A stretch of 64,000 nt of DNA from Pseudomonas chlororaphis subsp. aurantiaca (GTDB lineage Bacteria > Pseudomonadota > Gammaproteobacteria > Pseudomonadales > Pseudomonadaceae): contig NZ_CP059162.1 of the NCBI RefSeq assembly GCF_013466605.1, forward strand, positions 310,001-374,000. The letters run 5' to 3'. The notes under the pieces are model-generated. The model was not told the DNA's origin. It searched no databases and saw nothing but the letters and a program-made list of their open reading frames with translations. Shown one piece after another: positions 28,248-40,584 of this stretch. A program made the translations under genes and the position numbers. Within the stretch, counting starts at the first letter, position 1. Every line of letters begins with the position of its first letter.

Positions 28248-29038
28248 GCGCGCTCCTGCCGCAAGACGGCACTGCGTTGGGAGAACACCCGGGCCAGCAC
28301 GTGTTCGCGGGTTTCGATAAAACGTGGGTCAGACTTGATGGCCCGGGCCGATTCGCCGGCCGCATAACGCCGGCCGAAATCCAGGCTCAAGCGCTCGACG
28401 ATTTGCCCCGGGTTGGGTGCCAGTAGGATCAGGTCGGTGGCGAGGAACACCGCTTCCTCGATGTCGTGGGTAATCAGGAACACCGGCTTGGCGGTGCGTT
28501 GCCAGACTTGCAGCAACAGCTCCTGCATCTGCTCGCGGGTGAAGGCATCGAGGGCGCCGAAGGGTTCGTCCATCAGCAGCACCCGCGGGTCGGCGGCCAG
28601 GGCACGAGCCAGGCCCACGCGCTGGCGTTGCCCGCCGGAGAGCTGCCAGATGCGCCGCTTGTCGAAGCCGGCCAGGTCCACCAGCGCGAGCATTTCCCGG
28701 GCGCGGGCTTCGCGCGGGTCGCGGGCGATGCCGGCCAGTTCGAGGCCGAAGCCGACGTTGGCCAGTACGTCCTGCCAGGGCAGCAGGGCATCGTCCTGGA
28801 ACACCACGCCGCGTTCGGCGCTCGGGCCGGCGACCGGCACGCCATCCAGGGTGATGCGCCCGGCGCTGGGTTCGACGAAACCGGCAATCAGGTTCAACAG
28901 CGAAGTCTTGCCACTGCCGGAAGGGCCGAGGGCGACCAGCAGTTGCTGGGGCCCGAGTGTCAGGGAAATGTCCGCCAGCACCGGTTCGGCGGCGCCGGGG
29001 TACTGTGCGCTGATGCGCTCCAGTTGTAGCAAAGCCAT
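28244..29038 (-). CDS. tauB: Taurine ABC transporter ATPase
   Basis: ATPase of 264 residues: Walker [11 protein letters not shown] (about 38-47), Q-loop [10 protein letters not shown] (typical of the TauB/SsuB/NrtD group), signature [15 protein letters not shown], Walker [16 protein letters not shown] 29036-29038 was chosen over an upstream TTG because AAGGAG sits between them. It overlaps tauC. Confidence 0.92.
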   Translation of the reverse strand: MALLQLERISAQYPGAAEPVLADISLTLGPQQLLVALGPSGSGKTSLLNLIAGFVEPSAGRITLDGVPVAGPSAERGVVFQDDALLPWQDVLANVGFGLELAGIARDPREARAREMLALVDLAGFDKRRIWQLSGGQRQRVGLARALAADPRVLLMDEPFGALDAFTREQMQELLLQVWQRTAKPVFLITHDIEEAVFLATDLILLAPNPGQIVERLSLDFGRRYAAGESARAIKSDPRFIETREHVLARVFSQRSAVLRQERA

Positions 29039-29133
29039 GACGGCGCGCTCCTTGTTCAAATGCAGCCTTTGTCGAGGTGAGACTCTGTACGAGAAGCGCC
29101 GGGCCTGGGCCCGGCGACCTCTGCGGCGAACCT

Positions 29134-30111
29134 TCAGTTAGTGATGTACTTGGCGCTGACGTACGGCGCGTAGTCCGGCAGAACTGCCTCGACCTTGCCC
29201 TGCTCCTTGAGGAACACCGCGGTGTCGGTGATGGCCTTGGTGGTCGGCGCGCCAAGACTGATGACCTGGTCGGCCGCCAGTGGGTAGACGTTGCCCTGCA
29301 ACAGCAGCGGAATGTCGCTGGCCTTGGCGCCGGAGAGTTTCACCAGCTTGTCGACGTTGCTCTGCTCGGCCAGCCAGGCTTTTGGGTCCTTGCGGTAATC
29401 GGCGTAGGCGTCGAGGGTCACCTTGGCGAAGGCGGTGACGATTTGCGGATGCTTCTCGGCGAAGTCCTTGCGCACGATCCAGGCATCGAAGGTCGGCGCG
29501 CCGAACTGGGCCAGTTCGCCGGAGGTGATCAGCACCTTGCCGTTTTCCTTGGCCACGCCCAGCGCCGGGTCCCAGACGTAGGTGGCGTCGATGTCGCCGC
29601 GTTTCCAGGCGGCGATGATCGCCGGTGGCGCCAGGTTGAGAATCTGTACTTTGGCCGGGTCGATGTTCCAGTGCTTGAGCGCGGCCAAGAGGCTGTAGTG
29701 GCCGGTGGAAACGAAGGGTACGGCGACTTTCTTGCCGACCAGATCCTGGGGCGTCTTGATCCCGGATCCGTCGCGGGCCACCAGGGCCTCGGCGGCGCCG
29801 ATCTGGGTGGCGATAAGGAAGGTTTCCACCGGCACCTTGCGGGTGATCGCGGCAGTCAGCGGGCTGGAGCCGAGGTAGCCGATCTGCACATCGCCTGAAG
29901 CGATGGCGGCGATGATGTCGGCGCCGTTGTCGAACTTGCGCCAGTCGATCTTGGCCTGGGTGACCTTTTCGTAGGTGCCGTCGGCCTGGGCGACTTTCGC
30001 CGGATCGACAGTGGTCTGGTAGGCGACAGTGACGTCGGCTGCCTGGGCGAAGAAGCTCGCGGTGGCCAGGGATGCGGCCGCCAGGAGGCGGAGGGGAAGG
30101 TGCAGTTTCAT
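29134..30111 (-). CDS. tauA: Taurine-binding periplasmic protein
   Basis: 325-residue SBP of the taurine/aliphatic sulfonate family. The signal peptide ends FFAQAADV; the mature start [19 protein letters not shown] and the [14 protein letters not shown] and TYVWDPALG stretches are TauA hallmarks. Of two adjacent ATGs, the one at 30109-30111 is 7 nt from GAGGAG (30119-30124) and is preferred. It leads tauABCD; an AT-rich region with the motif shared with sfnB and tcyJ lies about 60 nt upstream. Confidence 0.92.
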   Translation of the reverse strand: MKLHLPLRLLAAASLATASFFAQAADVTVAYQTTVDPAKVAQADGTYEKVTQAKIDWRKFDNGADIIAAIASGDVQIGYLGSSPLTAAITRKVPVETFLIATQIGAAEALVARDGSGIKTPQDLVGKKVAVPFVSTGHYSLLAALKHWNIDPAKVQILNLAPPAIIAAWKRGDIDATYVWDPALGVAKENGKVLITSGELAQFGAPTFDAWIVRKDFAEKHPQIVTAFAKVTLDAYADYRKDPKAWLAEQSNVDKLVKLSGAKASDIPLLLQGNVYPLAADQVISLGAPTTKAITDTAVFLKEQGKVEAVLPDYAPYVSAKYITN

Positions 30112-30172
30112 CATGAAGCTCCTCAACAGGCGGCCAAGTGGACGTGGGAGGAGACTAAATGATCTAAGAATC

Positions 30173-30185
30173 TAAAAATAAATAA
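30173..30185 (-). promoter_or_regulatory. AT-rich sulfur-operon motif (tauA)
   Basis: TAAAAATAAATAA followed by CTTTTTAGAATTAG. The latter matches the CTAACTTTTAGGAAT that follows the sfnB copy, so the likeness extends beyond a simple A-tract. Confidence 0.45.
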
Positions 30186-30263
30186 CTTTTTAGAATTAGC
30201 TTAAAAGAGGAATCTTCTAAAGAAAGCACTTTGGGGAGGAGGGTGCGATGCGCTCCAGCACAA

Positions 30264-30317
30264 CAAGCCTCGCTCCTACGCATCAATCTTCTGTAGGAGC
30301 GAGGCTTGCCCGCGATA
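30264..30317. repeat. REP pair, family A
   Basis: Compact palindrome: AAGCCTCGCTCCTACG, short loop, TGTAGGAGCGAGGCTTGCCC, between the tauA promoter region and the gshA 3' end. Confidence 0.85.
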
Positions 30318-30331
30318 AGCGCCGCAGGCGC

Positions 30332-31915
30332 TTAGTTGCTGATCGCCAGGATACTTGCCTGATACGAGCCGACAAAGACGTCGAAATTGCCGACTTCGTT
30401 CTGTTCCAGCTCGGCCTGTTGTTGCAGGGAGCTGCGCGCCGCTTCTTCGAAACGCGCCTGGTCTTCCCTGCTCAGGGACTCGCTGCGGAAGAACTCGGCG
30501 TGGGCCAGGCTCTGGCGCAGGGAGAACTGGCTGAAGCTTTCCTTGTGCTCCTGCATGGCGGCCAGGACCTGGGCCGAAGGCGTCAGGGACGAATCCTTGA
30601 CCTTGGCCAGCTGGGCGTCCAGCGCCTTGCTGTGGGCGTCGCTGCCGTGGCTGCGGTCGAGCAGGGCGGCCAGCGGCGCGATCTTTTCCAGCAGTTCGCC
30701 GGCCCATTCCTTGAGGTCCACCAGCTGTCCCTGGCGCAGCAGGTGCAGGCCCGGGCGACGACCTTCCTTGACCACCTTGAGGAAGTTCGAGGTGGCGTTG
30801 CCGCACTCGTTGTTCTCCAGCAGCGGGCTTTCGTTGAGCGCGCAATACAGCAGGAAGGCGTCGAGGAAACGGGCTTCCTGCACGTCGATGCCCATCGGCA
30901 GGAACGGGTTGATGTCCAGGCAACGGACTTCGACGTACTGGATGCCGCGAGCCATCAGCGCCTGGATCGGCCGCTCGCCGGTGTAGGTCACGCGTTTCGG
31001 GCGGATGTTGGAGTAGTACTCGTTTTCGATCTGCAGGATGTTGGTGTTGAGCTGGACCCATTCACCATCCTGGTGGGTGCCGATCTCCACATAAGGCGCG
31101 TACGGCGTGGCGACGGCCTTGCGCAGGCTGTCGGTGTAGCTGTTCAGGTCGTTGTAGCAAGGGGTCAGGCCGGCCTGGGCGTTGCTCTGGTAGCCCAGGT
31201 CGCTCATGCGCAGGCTGGTGGCGTACGGCAGGTACAGGGTCTCGGCATCCAGCTGTTCCAGCTGGTGCGCGCGCCCGCGCAAGAAGCCCGCGTCCAGCGC
31301 CGGCGAGGCGCCGAACAGGTACATCAGCAGCCAGCTGTAGCGGCGGAAGTTGCGGATCAGCGCGATGTACGCCGACGACTGATAGTCGCGGTCGCTGCCG
31401 ACAAAGCCTTCGGCCTGCTTGAGCAGCGGCCAGAGCTGCTCCGGCAGGGAGAAGTTATAGTGGATCCCGGCGATGCACTGCATGGTCTTGCCGTAACGCA
31501 GGGCCAGGCCCTTGCGGTACACATACTTGAGCTGGCCGATGTTGGAGGTGCCGTAATAGGCGATCGGGATGTCTTCCTCGGCCGGCAACGGGCACGGCAT
31601 CGATGGACTCCACAGGTACTCGTTGCCGAGCTTGCTGTAGGCGAAACGGTGAATCTTGTCGAGGCTGGCCAGGGTGTCCGCCGGATCGGACAGGGCTGGG
31701 GTGATGAACTCCAGCAGTGACTCGGAATAGTCGGTGGTGATCTGTTCGTTGGTCAGCGCGGAACCCAGTTCTTCCGGGTGCGGGGTCTGGGCCAGGCGCG
31801 CTTCGCCGGTCACGCGCAGGCATTCGCGCTCGATACCGTGCAGGCACTGCTCGAGCAGGGAGAGGTTAGCGCGCTCGCCGAGCAGAGCCAGGCGGCGGTT
31901 GAGAAGTTCGCTCAA
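30332..31915 (-). CDS. gshA: Glutamate-cysteine ligase
   Basis: First step of glutathione synthesis: ATP-dependent joining of glutamate and cysteine. The reading from TTG (31913-31915) gives 527 residues, the usual Pseudomonas length, with AAGGA (31923-31927) 7 nt upstream; a GTG at 31928-31930 overlaps that ribosome site and is less likely. Proteobacterial GshA features are [12 protein letters not shown] (ATP/Mg site), [19 protein letters not shown] and [14 protein letters not shown]. The gene lies 5' to 3' away from tex and the thioesterase, as in P. aeruginosa. Confidence 0.93.
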   Translation of the reverse strand: MSELLNRRLALLGERANLSLLEQCLHGIERECLRVTGEARLAQTPHPEELGSALTNEQITTDYSESLLEFITPALSDPADTLASLDKIHRFAYSKLGNEYLWSPSMPCPLPAEEDIPIAYYGTSNIGQLKYVYRKGLALRYGKTMQCIAGIHYNFSLPEQLWPLLKQAEGFVGSDRDYQSSAYIALIRNFRRYSWLLMYLFGASPALDAGFLRGRAHQLEQLDAETLYLPYATSLRMSDLGYQSNAQAGLTPCYNDLNSYTDSLRKAVATPYAPYVEIGTHQDGEWVQLNTNILQIENEYYSNIRPKRVTYTGERPIQALMARGIQYVEVRCLDINPFLPMGIDVQEARFLDAFLLYCALNESPLLENNECGNATSNFLKVVKEGRRPGLHLLRQGQLVDLKEWAGELLEKIAPLAALLDRSHGSDAHSKALDAQLAKVKDSSLTPSAQVLAAMQEHKESFSQFSLRQSLAHAEFFRSESLSREDQARFEEAARSSLQQQAELEQNEVGNFDVFVGSYQASILAISN

Positions 31916-32208
31916 GTTGGATTCCTTCACGCGTCAGTCGCCCCAATATGGGGGTGGGCAGGACGGTCTACAAGGGTGAAGTTGAAACTGGCGTTTTCGC
32001 CTGGTCGTTGAGCCGGCATGGCCCGATTTTGCAAGCACCACACTTCATCCCTGAATCTGGCTTTAGCGCAGGCAGAAAACTCCGACGCCGCTTTCGCAGC
32101 GCCGAAATTAACTCAAATCGATGACGGGGAGCTAGGTCTGTCGATGTTCGAAGGCGGGCCGCGTCGCTAGCGGACGAATTGGCGTCGCGGCTGTCGCCAA
32201 ACGGTCCC
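31916..32208. other. Intergenic stretch upstream of gshA
   Basis: About 290 nt between the thioesterase stop and the gshA start. It should hold the gshA promoter, but I see no convincing -35/-10 pair, operator or structured RNA. Confidence 0.5.
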
Positions 32209-32591
32209 TTAGAGGACCGCGAAGGTGCCTTGTGCCTTGGCGACCAGTTTGTCGCCTTGCATCACATCGGCCTCGACCACCAGGGTGCGCCGGCCCGGGT
32301 GGAGCACCCGGGCGTGGCAGATCACGTCGCCCTCGGCGACGGCGCGGATGTAGTTGATCTTGCACTCGATGGTCGCGCTCTGCTGGTCGAAGCCGTGAGA
32401 ACTGGAACAGGCCAGCCCCATGGCAATGTCGACCAGGCTGAAGATCGCCCCGCCGTGCAGCTTCTGGCCACGATTGCGCAGCTGCGGCGTCAGCGTCAGG
32501 GCGACGTCGGCTTCACCGACCTCCAGACGCTGCAGACGGCAGCCGAGCAGTTGGCTGAACGCGCTTTCGGTCAAGCCGGCCGGGATCTCCA

Positions 32592-32592
<1 letters not shown>
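32209..32592 (-). CDS. PaaI-type hotdog thioesterase
   Basis: 127-residue single hotdog domain. The helix-start motif QKLHGGAIFSLVDIAMG (about 42-58) is the PaaI/YdiI signature, with the acidic catalytic residue in LVD. It would hydrolyse acyl-CoA or aryl-CoA thioesters in the cytoplasm. Its ATG overlaps the TGA of tex, so it is translated with tex; a link between the two activities is not obvious. Confidence 0.87.
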
Positions 32593-34916
<2,324 letters not shown>

Positions 34917-35277
34917 AAAACCACCTGACAAATTGTGAAAGCAGGCTCGCCGGCACGGAAAATTGGGCTCGGCGAGTCTGGTTGAGCGGCCTGGCGTGCG
35001 CCGCTGCCTGGATCAAAAGGCTGCCTGTTGACCCGTGGAATCGAACAATTACTGCCTGGCCGGGAAAAATAAAAAGTGGCCGCGGGCGATAACGATCAGA
35101 CGTTGCCTGACACAAAAGGCGGCGCATTATAACCAGCGTTCCAGTCTTCGGGGGTATCGGCCCGGTGGCGGCCGACGGCGGGTTTTCTGGCGGTCGAGGA
35201 AAAATCTGCTAACAATGCACACGGTGCGTATAACGGCAGCTACGCCATAATGCGCACCGAGATAAAAGGAGCATCTG
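34917..35277. other. Divergent promoter region of tex and amgR
   Basis: 361 nt with no gene. It contains a TATAAT on the minus strand for tex and, ahead of amgR, CATAAT within an imperfect dyad GTGCGTATAAC ... CCATAATGCGCAC (35225-35257). Confidence 0.5.
35126..35131 (-). promoter_or_regulatory. Probable -10 box for tex
   Basis: Perfect TATAAT reading GGTTATAATGCGCC on the minus strand, about 210 nt upstream of tex. The -35 region (around 35149-35154) is GC-rich and weak, so an activator or extended contacts may be needed. Confidence 0.4.
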
Positions 35278-36018
35278 ATGAGCAGCACTGCACAAACTGC
35301 CGAAGGCGAAAAAATTCTTATCGTTGACGACGACCCGGGGCTGAGCAGCCTGCTGGAGCGCTTCTTCGTCAGCAAGGGCTACCGTGCCCGCGCGGTTCCC
35401 AACACCGAGCAGATGGACCGTCTGCTGGGGCGCGAAGTCTTCAACCTGGTCGTCCTCGACCTGATGCTGCCTGGCGAAGACGGCCTGACCGCGTGCCGCC
35501 GCCTGCGCAGTGCGAACAACCAGATTCCGATCATCATGCTCACCGCCAAGGGCGACGAGCTGAGCCGCATCAAGGGCCTGGAACTGGGCGCCGACGATTA
35601 CCTGGCCAAGCCGTTCAACCCCGACGAACTGATGGCGCGGGTCAAGGCCGTGTTGCGTCGCCAGTCGGCTCCGGTGCCGGGCGCGCCGGGCAGCGAAGAC
35701 GAGAACGTTACCTTCGGCGACTACGAGCTGTCCCTGGCCACCCGCGAACTCAAGCGCGGCGCCGAAGTGCACATGCTCACCACCGGTGAGTTCGCGGTGC
35801 TCAAGGCCCTGGTGATGAACGCTCGCCAGCCGCTGACCCGCGACAAGCTGATGAACCTGGCCCGTGGCCGCGAGTGGGATGCCCTGGAGCGTTCCATCGA
35901 CGTGCAGATCTCCCGCCTGCGCCGGATGATCGAGCCCGATCCGTCCAAGCCGCGTTATATCCAGACGGTCTGGGGCGTGGGTTATGTGTTCGTGCCGGAT
36001 GGCACCACTACCAAGTGA
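35278..36018 (+). CDS. amgR: Response regulator AmgR (OmpR orthologue)
   Basis: OmpR/PhoB-class regulator of 246 residues. The receiver domain has the acidic pocket IVDDDPG, phospho-acceptor Asp61 in VVLDLMLPGEDG and Lys111 in LAKPF; the winged-helix DNA-binding domain covers about 140-240 (SIDVQISRLRRMIEPDPSKP). In P. aeruginosa this orthologue is AmgR, controlling the envelope-stress response to aminoglycosides; in enterics it is OmpR. AAAGGAG precedes the ATG. It is followed by its kinase gene after a REP-containing gap. Confidence 0.9.
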   Translation: MSSTAQTAEGEKILIVDDDPGLSSLLERFFVSKGYRARAVPNTEQMDRLLGREVFNLVVLDLMLPGEDGLTACRRLRSANNQIPIIMLTAKGDELSRIKGLELGADDYLAKPFNPDELMARVKAVLRRQSAPVPGAPGSEDENVTFGDYELSLATRELKRGAEVHMLTTGEFAVLKALVMNARQPLTRDKLMNLARGREWDALERSIDVQISRLRRMIEPDPSKPRYIQTVWGVGYVFVPDGTTTK

Positions 36019-36027
36019 CCGATGATT

Positions 36028-36106
36028 TGTAGGAGCGAGCGCCCGGGCCGGCAAACGACCCGGGCGCTCGCATTCCGCAACTCTGCGAGCGCGACTCGCT
36101 CCTGCA
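36028..36106. repeat. REP pair, family A, between amgR and amgS
   Basis: TGTAGGAGCGAGCGCCCGGG and inverted arms (CCCGGGCGCTCG; CGACTCGCTCCTGCA). It fills most of the 107-nt gap between a regulator gene and its kinase gene, where it may give unequal expression by processing or partial termination. Confidence 0.75.
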
Positions 36107-36125
36107 AAGCGTGTAATGGCTGTTT

Positions 36126-37439
36126 ATGAAAACCCCGCTGTGGTTCCCGCAAAGCTTCTTCTCCCGCACCCTCTGGCTGGTGCTGATCGTGGTGCTGTTC
36201 TCCAAGGCGCTGACCCTGGTTTATCTGCTGATGAACGAGGACGTGCTGGTGGACCGCCAGTACAGCCACGGCGTGGCCCTGACCCTGCGCGCCTATTGGG
36301 CTGCCGACGAATCCAATCGCGACCAGATCGCCGAGGCCGCCGGGCTAATCAAGGTGGTCGGCAGCGGTGTGCCGGCGGGCGAGCAGCATTGGCCCTACAG
36401 CGAGATCTACCAGCGGCAGATGCAGGCCGAGCTGGGCGCCGATACTGAAGTACGCCTGCGCATGCACGCCCCGCCGGCGCTCTGGGTGCGTGCGCCGAGC
36501 CTGGGCGATGGTTGGCTGAAAGTGCCGCTGTATCCGCACCCGTTGCGGGGGCAGAAGATCTGGAGCGTGCTCGGTTGGTTCCTGGCGATCGGCCTGTTGT
36601 CCACGGCTTCGGCGTGGATCTTCGTCAGCCAGCTCAACCAGCCACTCAAGCGCCTGGTCTATGCCGCCCGGCAACTGGGCCAGGGGCGCAGCGTGCGGCT
36701 GCCGATCAGCGATACGCCGAGCGAGATGACCGAGGTGTACCGCGCCTTCAACCAGATGGCCGAGGATGTGGAGCAGGCCGGGCGCGAACGCGAGCTGATG
36801 CTGGCGGGGGTGTCCCACGACTTGCGCACGCCGTTGACCCGTCTGCGCCTGTCGCTGGAGTTGATGGGCAGCCACAACGACCTGACCGACGACATGGTCC
36901 GCGACATCGAAGACATGGACGCGATTCTCGACCAGTTCCTGGCCTTTATCCGCGACGGCCGCGACGAGTCGGTGGAGGAGGTCGATCTCAGCGACCTGGT
37001 GCGCGAAGTGGCGGCGCCCTACAACCAGAACGACGAAAAGGTGCGCCTGCGCCTGGAGCCGATCCCGCCGTTCCCGTTGCGCCGGGTATCGATGAAACGC
37101 CTGCTTAACAACCTGATCGGCAACGCGCTGAACCATGCGGGGACGGAAGTCGAAGTGGCGGCCTATGTGTCGGGCGACACCAGCGCGCCTTATGTGGTGC
37201 TGAGTGTGATGGACCGTGGCGCGGGCATCGACCCGTCGGAGCTGGAGGCGATCTTCAACCCCTTCACCCGCGGCGACCGTGCCCGGGGCGGCAAGGGCAC
37301 CGGCCTGGGCCTGGCCATCGTCAAGCGGATCGCCTCGATGCACGGTGGCAACGTCGAATTGCGCAACCGCGCCGACGGCGGCCTGGAAGCTCGGGTGCGG
37401 TTACCGTTGGGGTTGTTGTTGCCGAGGGATGCGGTCTGA
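36126..37439 (+). CDS. amgS: Sensor histidine kinase AmgS (EnvZ orthologue)
   Basis: Inner-membrane kinase of 437 residues. Membrane helices at about 16-35 and 147-168 bracket a periplasmic sensor domain of about 110 residues; HAMP (about 169-220), H-box with His231 in GVSHDLRTPL, N-box NNLIGNALNHAG, and G-boxes DRGAGID and KGTGLGLAIV follow. It pairs with the upstream response regulator. The short periplasmic domain rich in Trp and Pro fits an envelope-stress sensor. Confidence 0.9.
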   Translation: MKTPLWFPQSFFSRTLWLVLIVVLFSKALTLVYLLMNEDVLVDRQYSHGVALTLRAYWAADESNRDQIAEAAGLIKVVGSGVPAGEQHWPYSEIYQRQMQAELGADTEVRLRMHAPPALWVRAPSLGDGWLKVPLYPHPLRGQKIWSVLGWFLAIGLLSTASAWIFVSQLNQPLKRLVYAARQLGQGRSVRLPISDTPSEMTEVYRAFNQMAEDVEQAGRERELMLAGVSHDLRTPLTRLRLSLELMGSHNDLTDDMVRDIEDMDAILDQFLAFIRDGRDESVEEVDLSDLVREVAAPYNQNDEKVRLRLEPIPPFPLRRVSMKRLLNNLIGNALNHAGTEVEVAAYVSGDTSAPYVVLSVMDRGAGIDPSELEAIFNPFTRGDRARGGKGTGLGLAIVKRIASMHGGNVELRNRADGGLEARVRLPLGLLLPRDAV

Positions 37440-37440
37440 T

Positions 37441-37557
37441 CTGTAGCCGCTGCCGAAGGCTGCGATAAGGCCGGGCCACGCTGGCCGAAGGGCCTTCGTT
37501 CGATTTGCGAGTGCTGCGTCTGCTACGCAGCCGATCGCAGCCTGCGGCAGCGGCTAC
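37441..37557. repeat. REP pair, family B
   Basis: CTGTAGCCGCTGCCGAAGGC ... GCCTGCGGCAGCGGCTAC with inner hairpins, between the convergent 3' ends of amgS and rimK. Confidence 0.85.
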
Positions 37558-37560
37558 GGC

Positions 37561-38466
37561 TCAGCCTTTTCCCTTGGTCCGGGTCATGTTCGGGCCACCG
37601 TTTTTCTCGATGTGCTCGATGATGATCCCCGCCACGTTCTTGCCGGTGGTGGTCTCGATGCCTTCCAGGCCCGGCGAGGAATTCACTTCCATCACCAGCG
37701 GCCCGTGGTTCGAGCGCAGGATGTCCACACCCGCCACGCTCAGGCCCATGACCTTGGCCGCGCGCAGGGCGGTCATGCGTTCTTCCGGGGTGATCTTGAT
37801 CAGGCTGGCGCTGCCGCCACGGTGCAGGTTGGAGCGGAACTCGCCGGGCTTGGCCTGGCGTTTCATCGCGGCAATCACCTTGTCGCCGACCACGAAGCAG
37901 CGGATGTCGGCGCCGCCGGCTTCCTTGATGTACTCCTGGACCATGATGTTCTGCTTCAGGCCCATGAAGGCCTCGATCACCGACTCGGCCGCCGTGGCGG
38001 TTTCGCACAGCACCACGCCTATGCCCTGGGTGCCTTCCAGCACCTTGATCACCAGGGGCGCGCCGTTGACCATCTCGATCAGGTCGGGAATGTCGTCCGG
38101 CGAGTGGGCGAAGCCGGTCACCGGCAGGCCGATGCCGCGTCGGGACAGCAGTTGCAACGAGCGCAGCTTGTCCCGCGAGCGGGCGATGGCCACCGACTCG
38201 TTGAGCGGGAACACACCCATCATTTCAAACTGGCGCAGCACCGCGCAGCCGTAGAAGGTCACCGAGGCGCCGATCCGTGGGATCACCGCATCGAAACCTT
38301 CCAGCGGCTTGCCACGGTAGTGGATCTGCGGCTTGTGGCTGGCAATGTTCATGTAGGCGCGCAGGGTGTCGACCACCACCATTTCATGGCCACGCTCGGT
38401 GCCGGCTTCGACCAGGCGACGAGTGGAATACAGACGCGGGTTACGCGACAGCACAGCGATCTTCAT
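37561..38466 (-). CDS. rimK: RimK, ribosomal protein S6 glutamate ligase
   Basis: ATP-grasp ligase of 301 residues adding glutamates to the C-terminus of ribosomal protein S6, and so tuning translation. Visible: N-terminal preATP-grasp ([21 protein letters not shown]), the ATP-grasp glycine loop [12 protein letters not shown] (about 142-153), Arg/Lys contacts [18 protein letters not shown], and metal ligands in [17 protein letters not shown]. It overlaps rimB by 4 nt. In P. fluorescens the rim genes influence proteome and root colonisation. Confidence 0.92.
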   Translation of the reverse strand: MKIAVLSRNPRLYSTRRLVEAGTERGHEMVVVDTLRAYMNIASHKPQIHYRGKPLEGFDAVIPRIGASVTFYGCAVLRQFEMMGVFPLNESVAIARSRDKLRSLQLLSRRGIGLPVTGFAHSPDDIPDLIEMVNGAPLVIKVLEGTQGIGVVLCETATAAESVIEAFMGLKQNIMVQEYIKEAGGADIRCFVVGDKVIAAMKRQAKPGEFRSNLHRGGSASLIKITPEERMTALRAAKVMGLSVAGVDILRSNHGPLVMEVNSSPGLEGIETTTGKNVAGIIIEHIEKNGGPNMTRTKGKG

Positions 38467-38945
38467 GCAACACCTGTGGCAGAGGTAGTGGACACCGGGA
38501 ACACCGGTTTGTCTTGAACGTATTTGATCCCTGGATTGACCACCAACTGGCCATCGATCAGGGCTTTGGAACCGAGCAGCAGGCGATAGCGCATGGCCTT
38601 GCGGCAGGCGAGGGTGAACTCCACCCGCCAGACCCGATCACCGAGCGCCAGGGTGGTGCTGATCACGTAGCGCACCTGCGCCTGGCCGTTGGAACTCTTG
38701 ATGGTTTTCATCGCCACCAGCGGCGCTTCGCAACGCCGGTGACGCAACTGCACCACGCTGCCCAGGTGTGCGTTGAAGCGCACCCACTGCTCACCGTCGC
38801 GCTCGAACGGCTCGATCTCGGTGGCATGCAGGCTGGAGGTGCTGGCGCCGGTATCGATCTTGGCGCGCAGGCCGGCGACTCCCAAATCCGGAAGCGCCAC
38901 CCACTCGCGCAGACCCACGACGGTCAAATGGTCAAATGTCTTCAA
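38463..38945 (-). CDS. rimB: RimB-type retropepsin-like (zinc) protease
   Basis: 160-residue protein of the RimB/RloA2 group (ATP-dependent zinc protease superfamily). The aspartic-protease-like motif DTGAST starts at Asp31, followed by [15 protein letters not shown] and a C-terminal [16 protein letters not shown] motif. Together with RimK it is reported to modify and modulate S6. The third rim gene described in P. fluorescens (rimA) is not evident upstream, where only about 220 nt remain before hslR. Confidence 0.85.
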   Translation of the reverse strand: MKTFDHLTVVGLREWVALPDLGVAGLRAKIDTGASTSSLHATEIEPFERDGEQWVRFNAHLGSVVQLRHRRCEAPLVAMKTIKSSNGQAQVRYVISTTLALGDRVWRVEFTLACRKAMRYRLLLGSKALIDGQLVVNPGIKYVQDKPVFPVSTTSATGVA

Positions 38946-39164
38946 ATGTGCTCAACCGCTGAGGAACCCGCTCGTACCGTCAAGCGGCCGAATTCGCGGT
39001 ATTCACGCAGAATAATGGGTAAAAGGCGACAGATATCTAGGCCCGGATCCACAGCTCCCGGACGGGCTGCTGCAGAGCCTCGCATTCTAAACCGAGCCAT
39101 CGCAATTCATGGCACGAGAGAAACGGTAGTACAGTTCGAAAATATTTCAGAATGAGGAAATGCC

Positions 39165-39563
39165 ATGGCACAAAAAGCCGAAGACGACGACAAGGTCCGT
39201 CTGGATAAATGGCTGTGGGCGGCGCGCTTCTACAAGACTCGCGCCCTGGCCAAGGCCGCCATCGAAAGCGGCAAGGTGCATCACCGTGGCGAGCGCTGCA
39301 AACCGGGCAAGGAGCCGAGGATCGGCGACGAGTATGAGATACGCACCGGTTTCGACGAGCGCACCGTGGTGGTCCAGGCCCTGTCGATCGTGCGCCGTGG
39401 GGCGCCGCAAGCGCAGGCTCTCTATATGGAAACCGAAGCCAGCATCGCCAAACGGGAAAACGCCGCGGCCCTGCGCAAGGCCGGCGCCCTGGGTGTGAGC
39501 ACCGACGGCAAGCCGACCAAGAAACAGCGGCGCGACCTGTTCAAGTTCCACAGCCACGAATAA
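39165..39563 (+). CDS. hslR: Heat-shock ribosome-associated protein Hsp15
   Basis: 132 residues with an S4 RNA-binding domain (RLDKWLWAARFYKTRALAKA, then AIESGKVHHRGERCKPGKE) and a basic C-terminal tail (KPTKKQRRDLFKFH). Hsp15 binds stalled 50S subunits carrying nascent chains and helps recycle them after heat shock. GAGGAAATGCC precedes the ATG. It reads divergently from rimBK and is near hslO, as in E. coli. Confidence 0.92.
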   Translation: MAQKAEDDDKVRLDKWLWAARFYKTRALAKAAIESGKVHHRGERCKPGKEPRIGDEYEIRTGFDERTVVVQALSIVRRGAPQAQALYMETEASIAKRENAAALRKAGALGVSTDGKPTKKQRRDLFKFHSHE

Positions 39564-39567
39564 GCCT

Positions 39568-39593
39568 CTGTAGGAGCGAGGCTCGCCCGCGAT
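39568..39593. repeat. Single REP, family A
   Basis: A lone CTGTAGGAGCGAGGCTCGCC-type unit just after hslR, without a matching inverted partner nearby. Confidence 0.7.
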
Positions 39594-39679
39594 CAGCTGC
39601 GAAGCAGCGGTTGCAGCCCTCTCACTATTCCCTGGAGGGCGCATCTTCTGCTTTCAATCACCGGCAAGCCGGCGCCTAC

Positions 39680-40483
39680 TCAGGCCGTAGCCTGCACCAC
39701 GCTCAGGCGCGACAGCAACGGCAGCTTGCCCAGCAGGTTGAACAGCGGATTGGTCATCCACAGCAGGAAGTTCGAAGCCTTGGCCGCATACGGGGTGTAG
39801 TAGCCCCAGCCGAGCGCCCAGACCGCCAGCAGCACGCCGCCGATATAGTCGTCCTGGCCCCAGTGCGCGCCGGCCACCAGGCGCGGCATCATGAACAGCA
39901 GGGTCAGGCCCCAGATCACCAGGAACTGGCCGACGCCGCGGCTGAACACGCTCATGAACAGCGCCCAGATCAGCAACACCGAGGCGTGGTCACCGGGGAA
40001 GCTCTGGCTGGAACGGTCCTTGAGCTCCCAGGTTTTTTCCCAGTGCGGGAAGTAGTCGCTCATGTGCACGGCATCCTGGAGCATCATCGACGGGCTGTCG
40101 TGCTGCCAGCCCATGGCGTCGGCGAGCCTGGAGAACAACAGGCGGATAATCAGCATCAAGACCAGGATCGACAGGAAGCCGAAAAACGCCCGGCGCACGT
40201 CCACGGCCTTGAACACCCAGTCACCGCGGATCAAAAGGGTCAGCAGGATCAGCCCGACTATTGCGTCGAAAGGCCTGAGGCTGGCCACGGCCCAGATATG
40301 CAGCCAGGTGGAGTTGCTCGCAAGGGGAGCATTCAGCAGGCGGAACAGCCATTCGTCGAACATTACACAAAGCATGTGCCCGCTTGGCCATAACCAGAAA
40401 CCCAGCAGTGCCAGAGGAAGCAAATTGCACAACGCCAGCTTGCCGAGGTTCCACCTTGCTTGGAACAAACCCGGATTGTTCAT
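39680..40483 (-). CDS. PAP2-family membrane phosphatase
   Basis: 267 residues with about six membrane helices. Phosphatase motifs: SSQSFPGDHASV (motif 2, catalytic His) and PRLVAGAHWGQDDYIGG (motif 3, a variant of SRxxxGxHxxxD). The first motif is probably KDRSSQ-proximal and diverged. Likely removes phosphate from a lipid such as undecaprenyl pyrophosphate, PgpB substrates or lipid A; which one cannot be told. ATG 40481-40483 follows GGAGG by 7 nt; the frame extends 28 codons upstream without a ribosome site. Divergent from hslO. Confidence 0.85.
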   Translation of the reverse strand: MNNPGLFQARWNLGKLALCNLLPLALLGFWLWPSGHMLCVMFDEWLFRLLNAPLASNSTWLHIWAVASLRPFDAIVGLILLTLLIRGDWVFKAVDVRRAFFGFLSILVLMLIIRLLFSRLADAMGWQHDSPSMMLQDAVHMSDYFPHWEKTWELKDRSSQSFPGDHASVLLIWALFMSVFSRGVGQFLVIWGLTLLFMMPRLVAGAHWGQDDYIGGVLLAVWALGWGYYTPYAAKASNFLLWMTNPLFNLLGKLPLLSRLSVVQATA

Positions 40484-40584
40484 AAAATGCCTCCAATGGC
40501 AGAAAATCGCGCACCGTAACAGTGCAAAAAACGCAATTTTCATGTCTTGTAACCATTTTGTCATCACTTCAGATACCCAGACCT

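Noticed and set aside
29134..30126. tauA start at the TTG at 30126
   Set aside because: It lies upstream of the GAGGAG ribosome site, which is correctly spaced for the ATG at 30111.
38946..39164. rimA gene upstream of rimB
   Set aside because: All minus-strand frames in the gap are closed after a few codons; no small gene can be supported.
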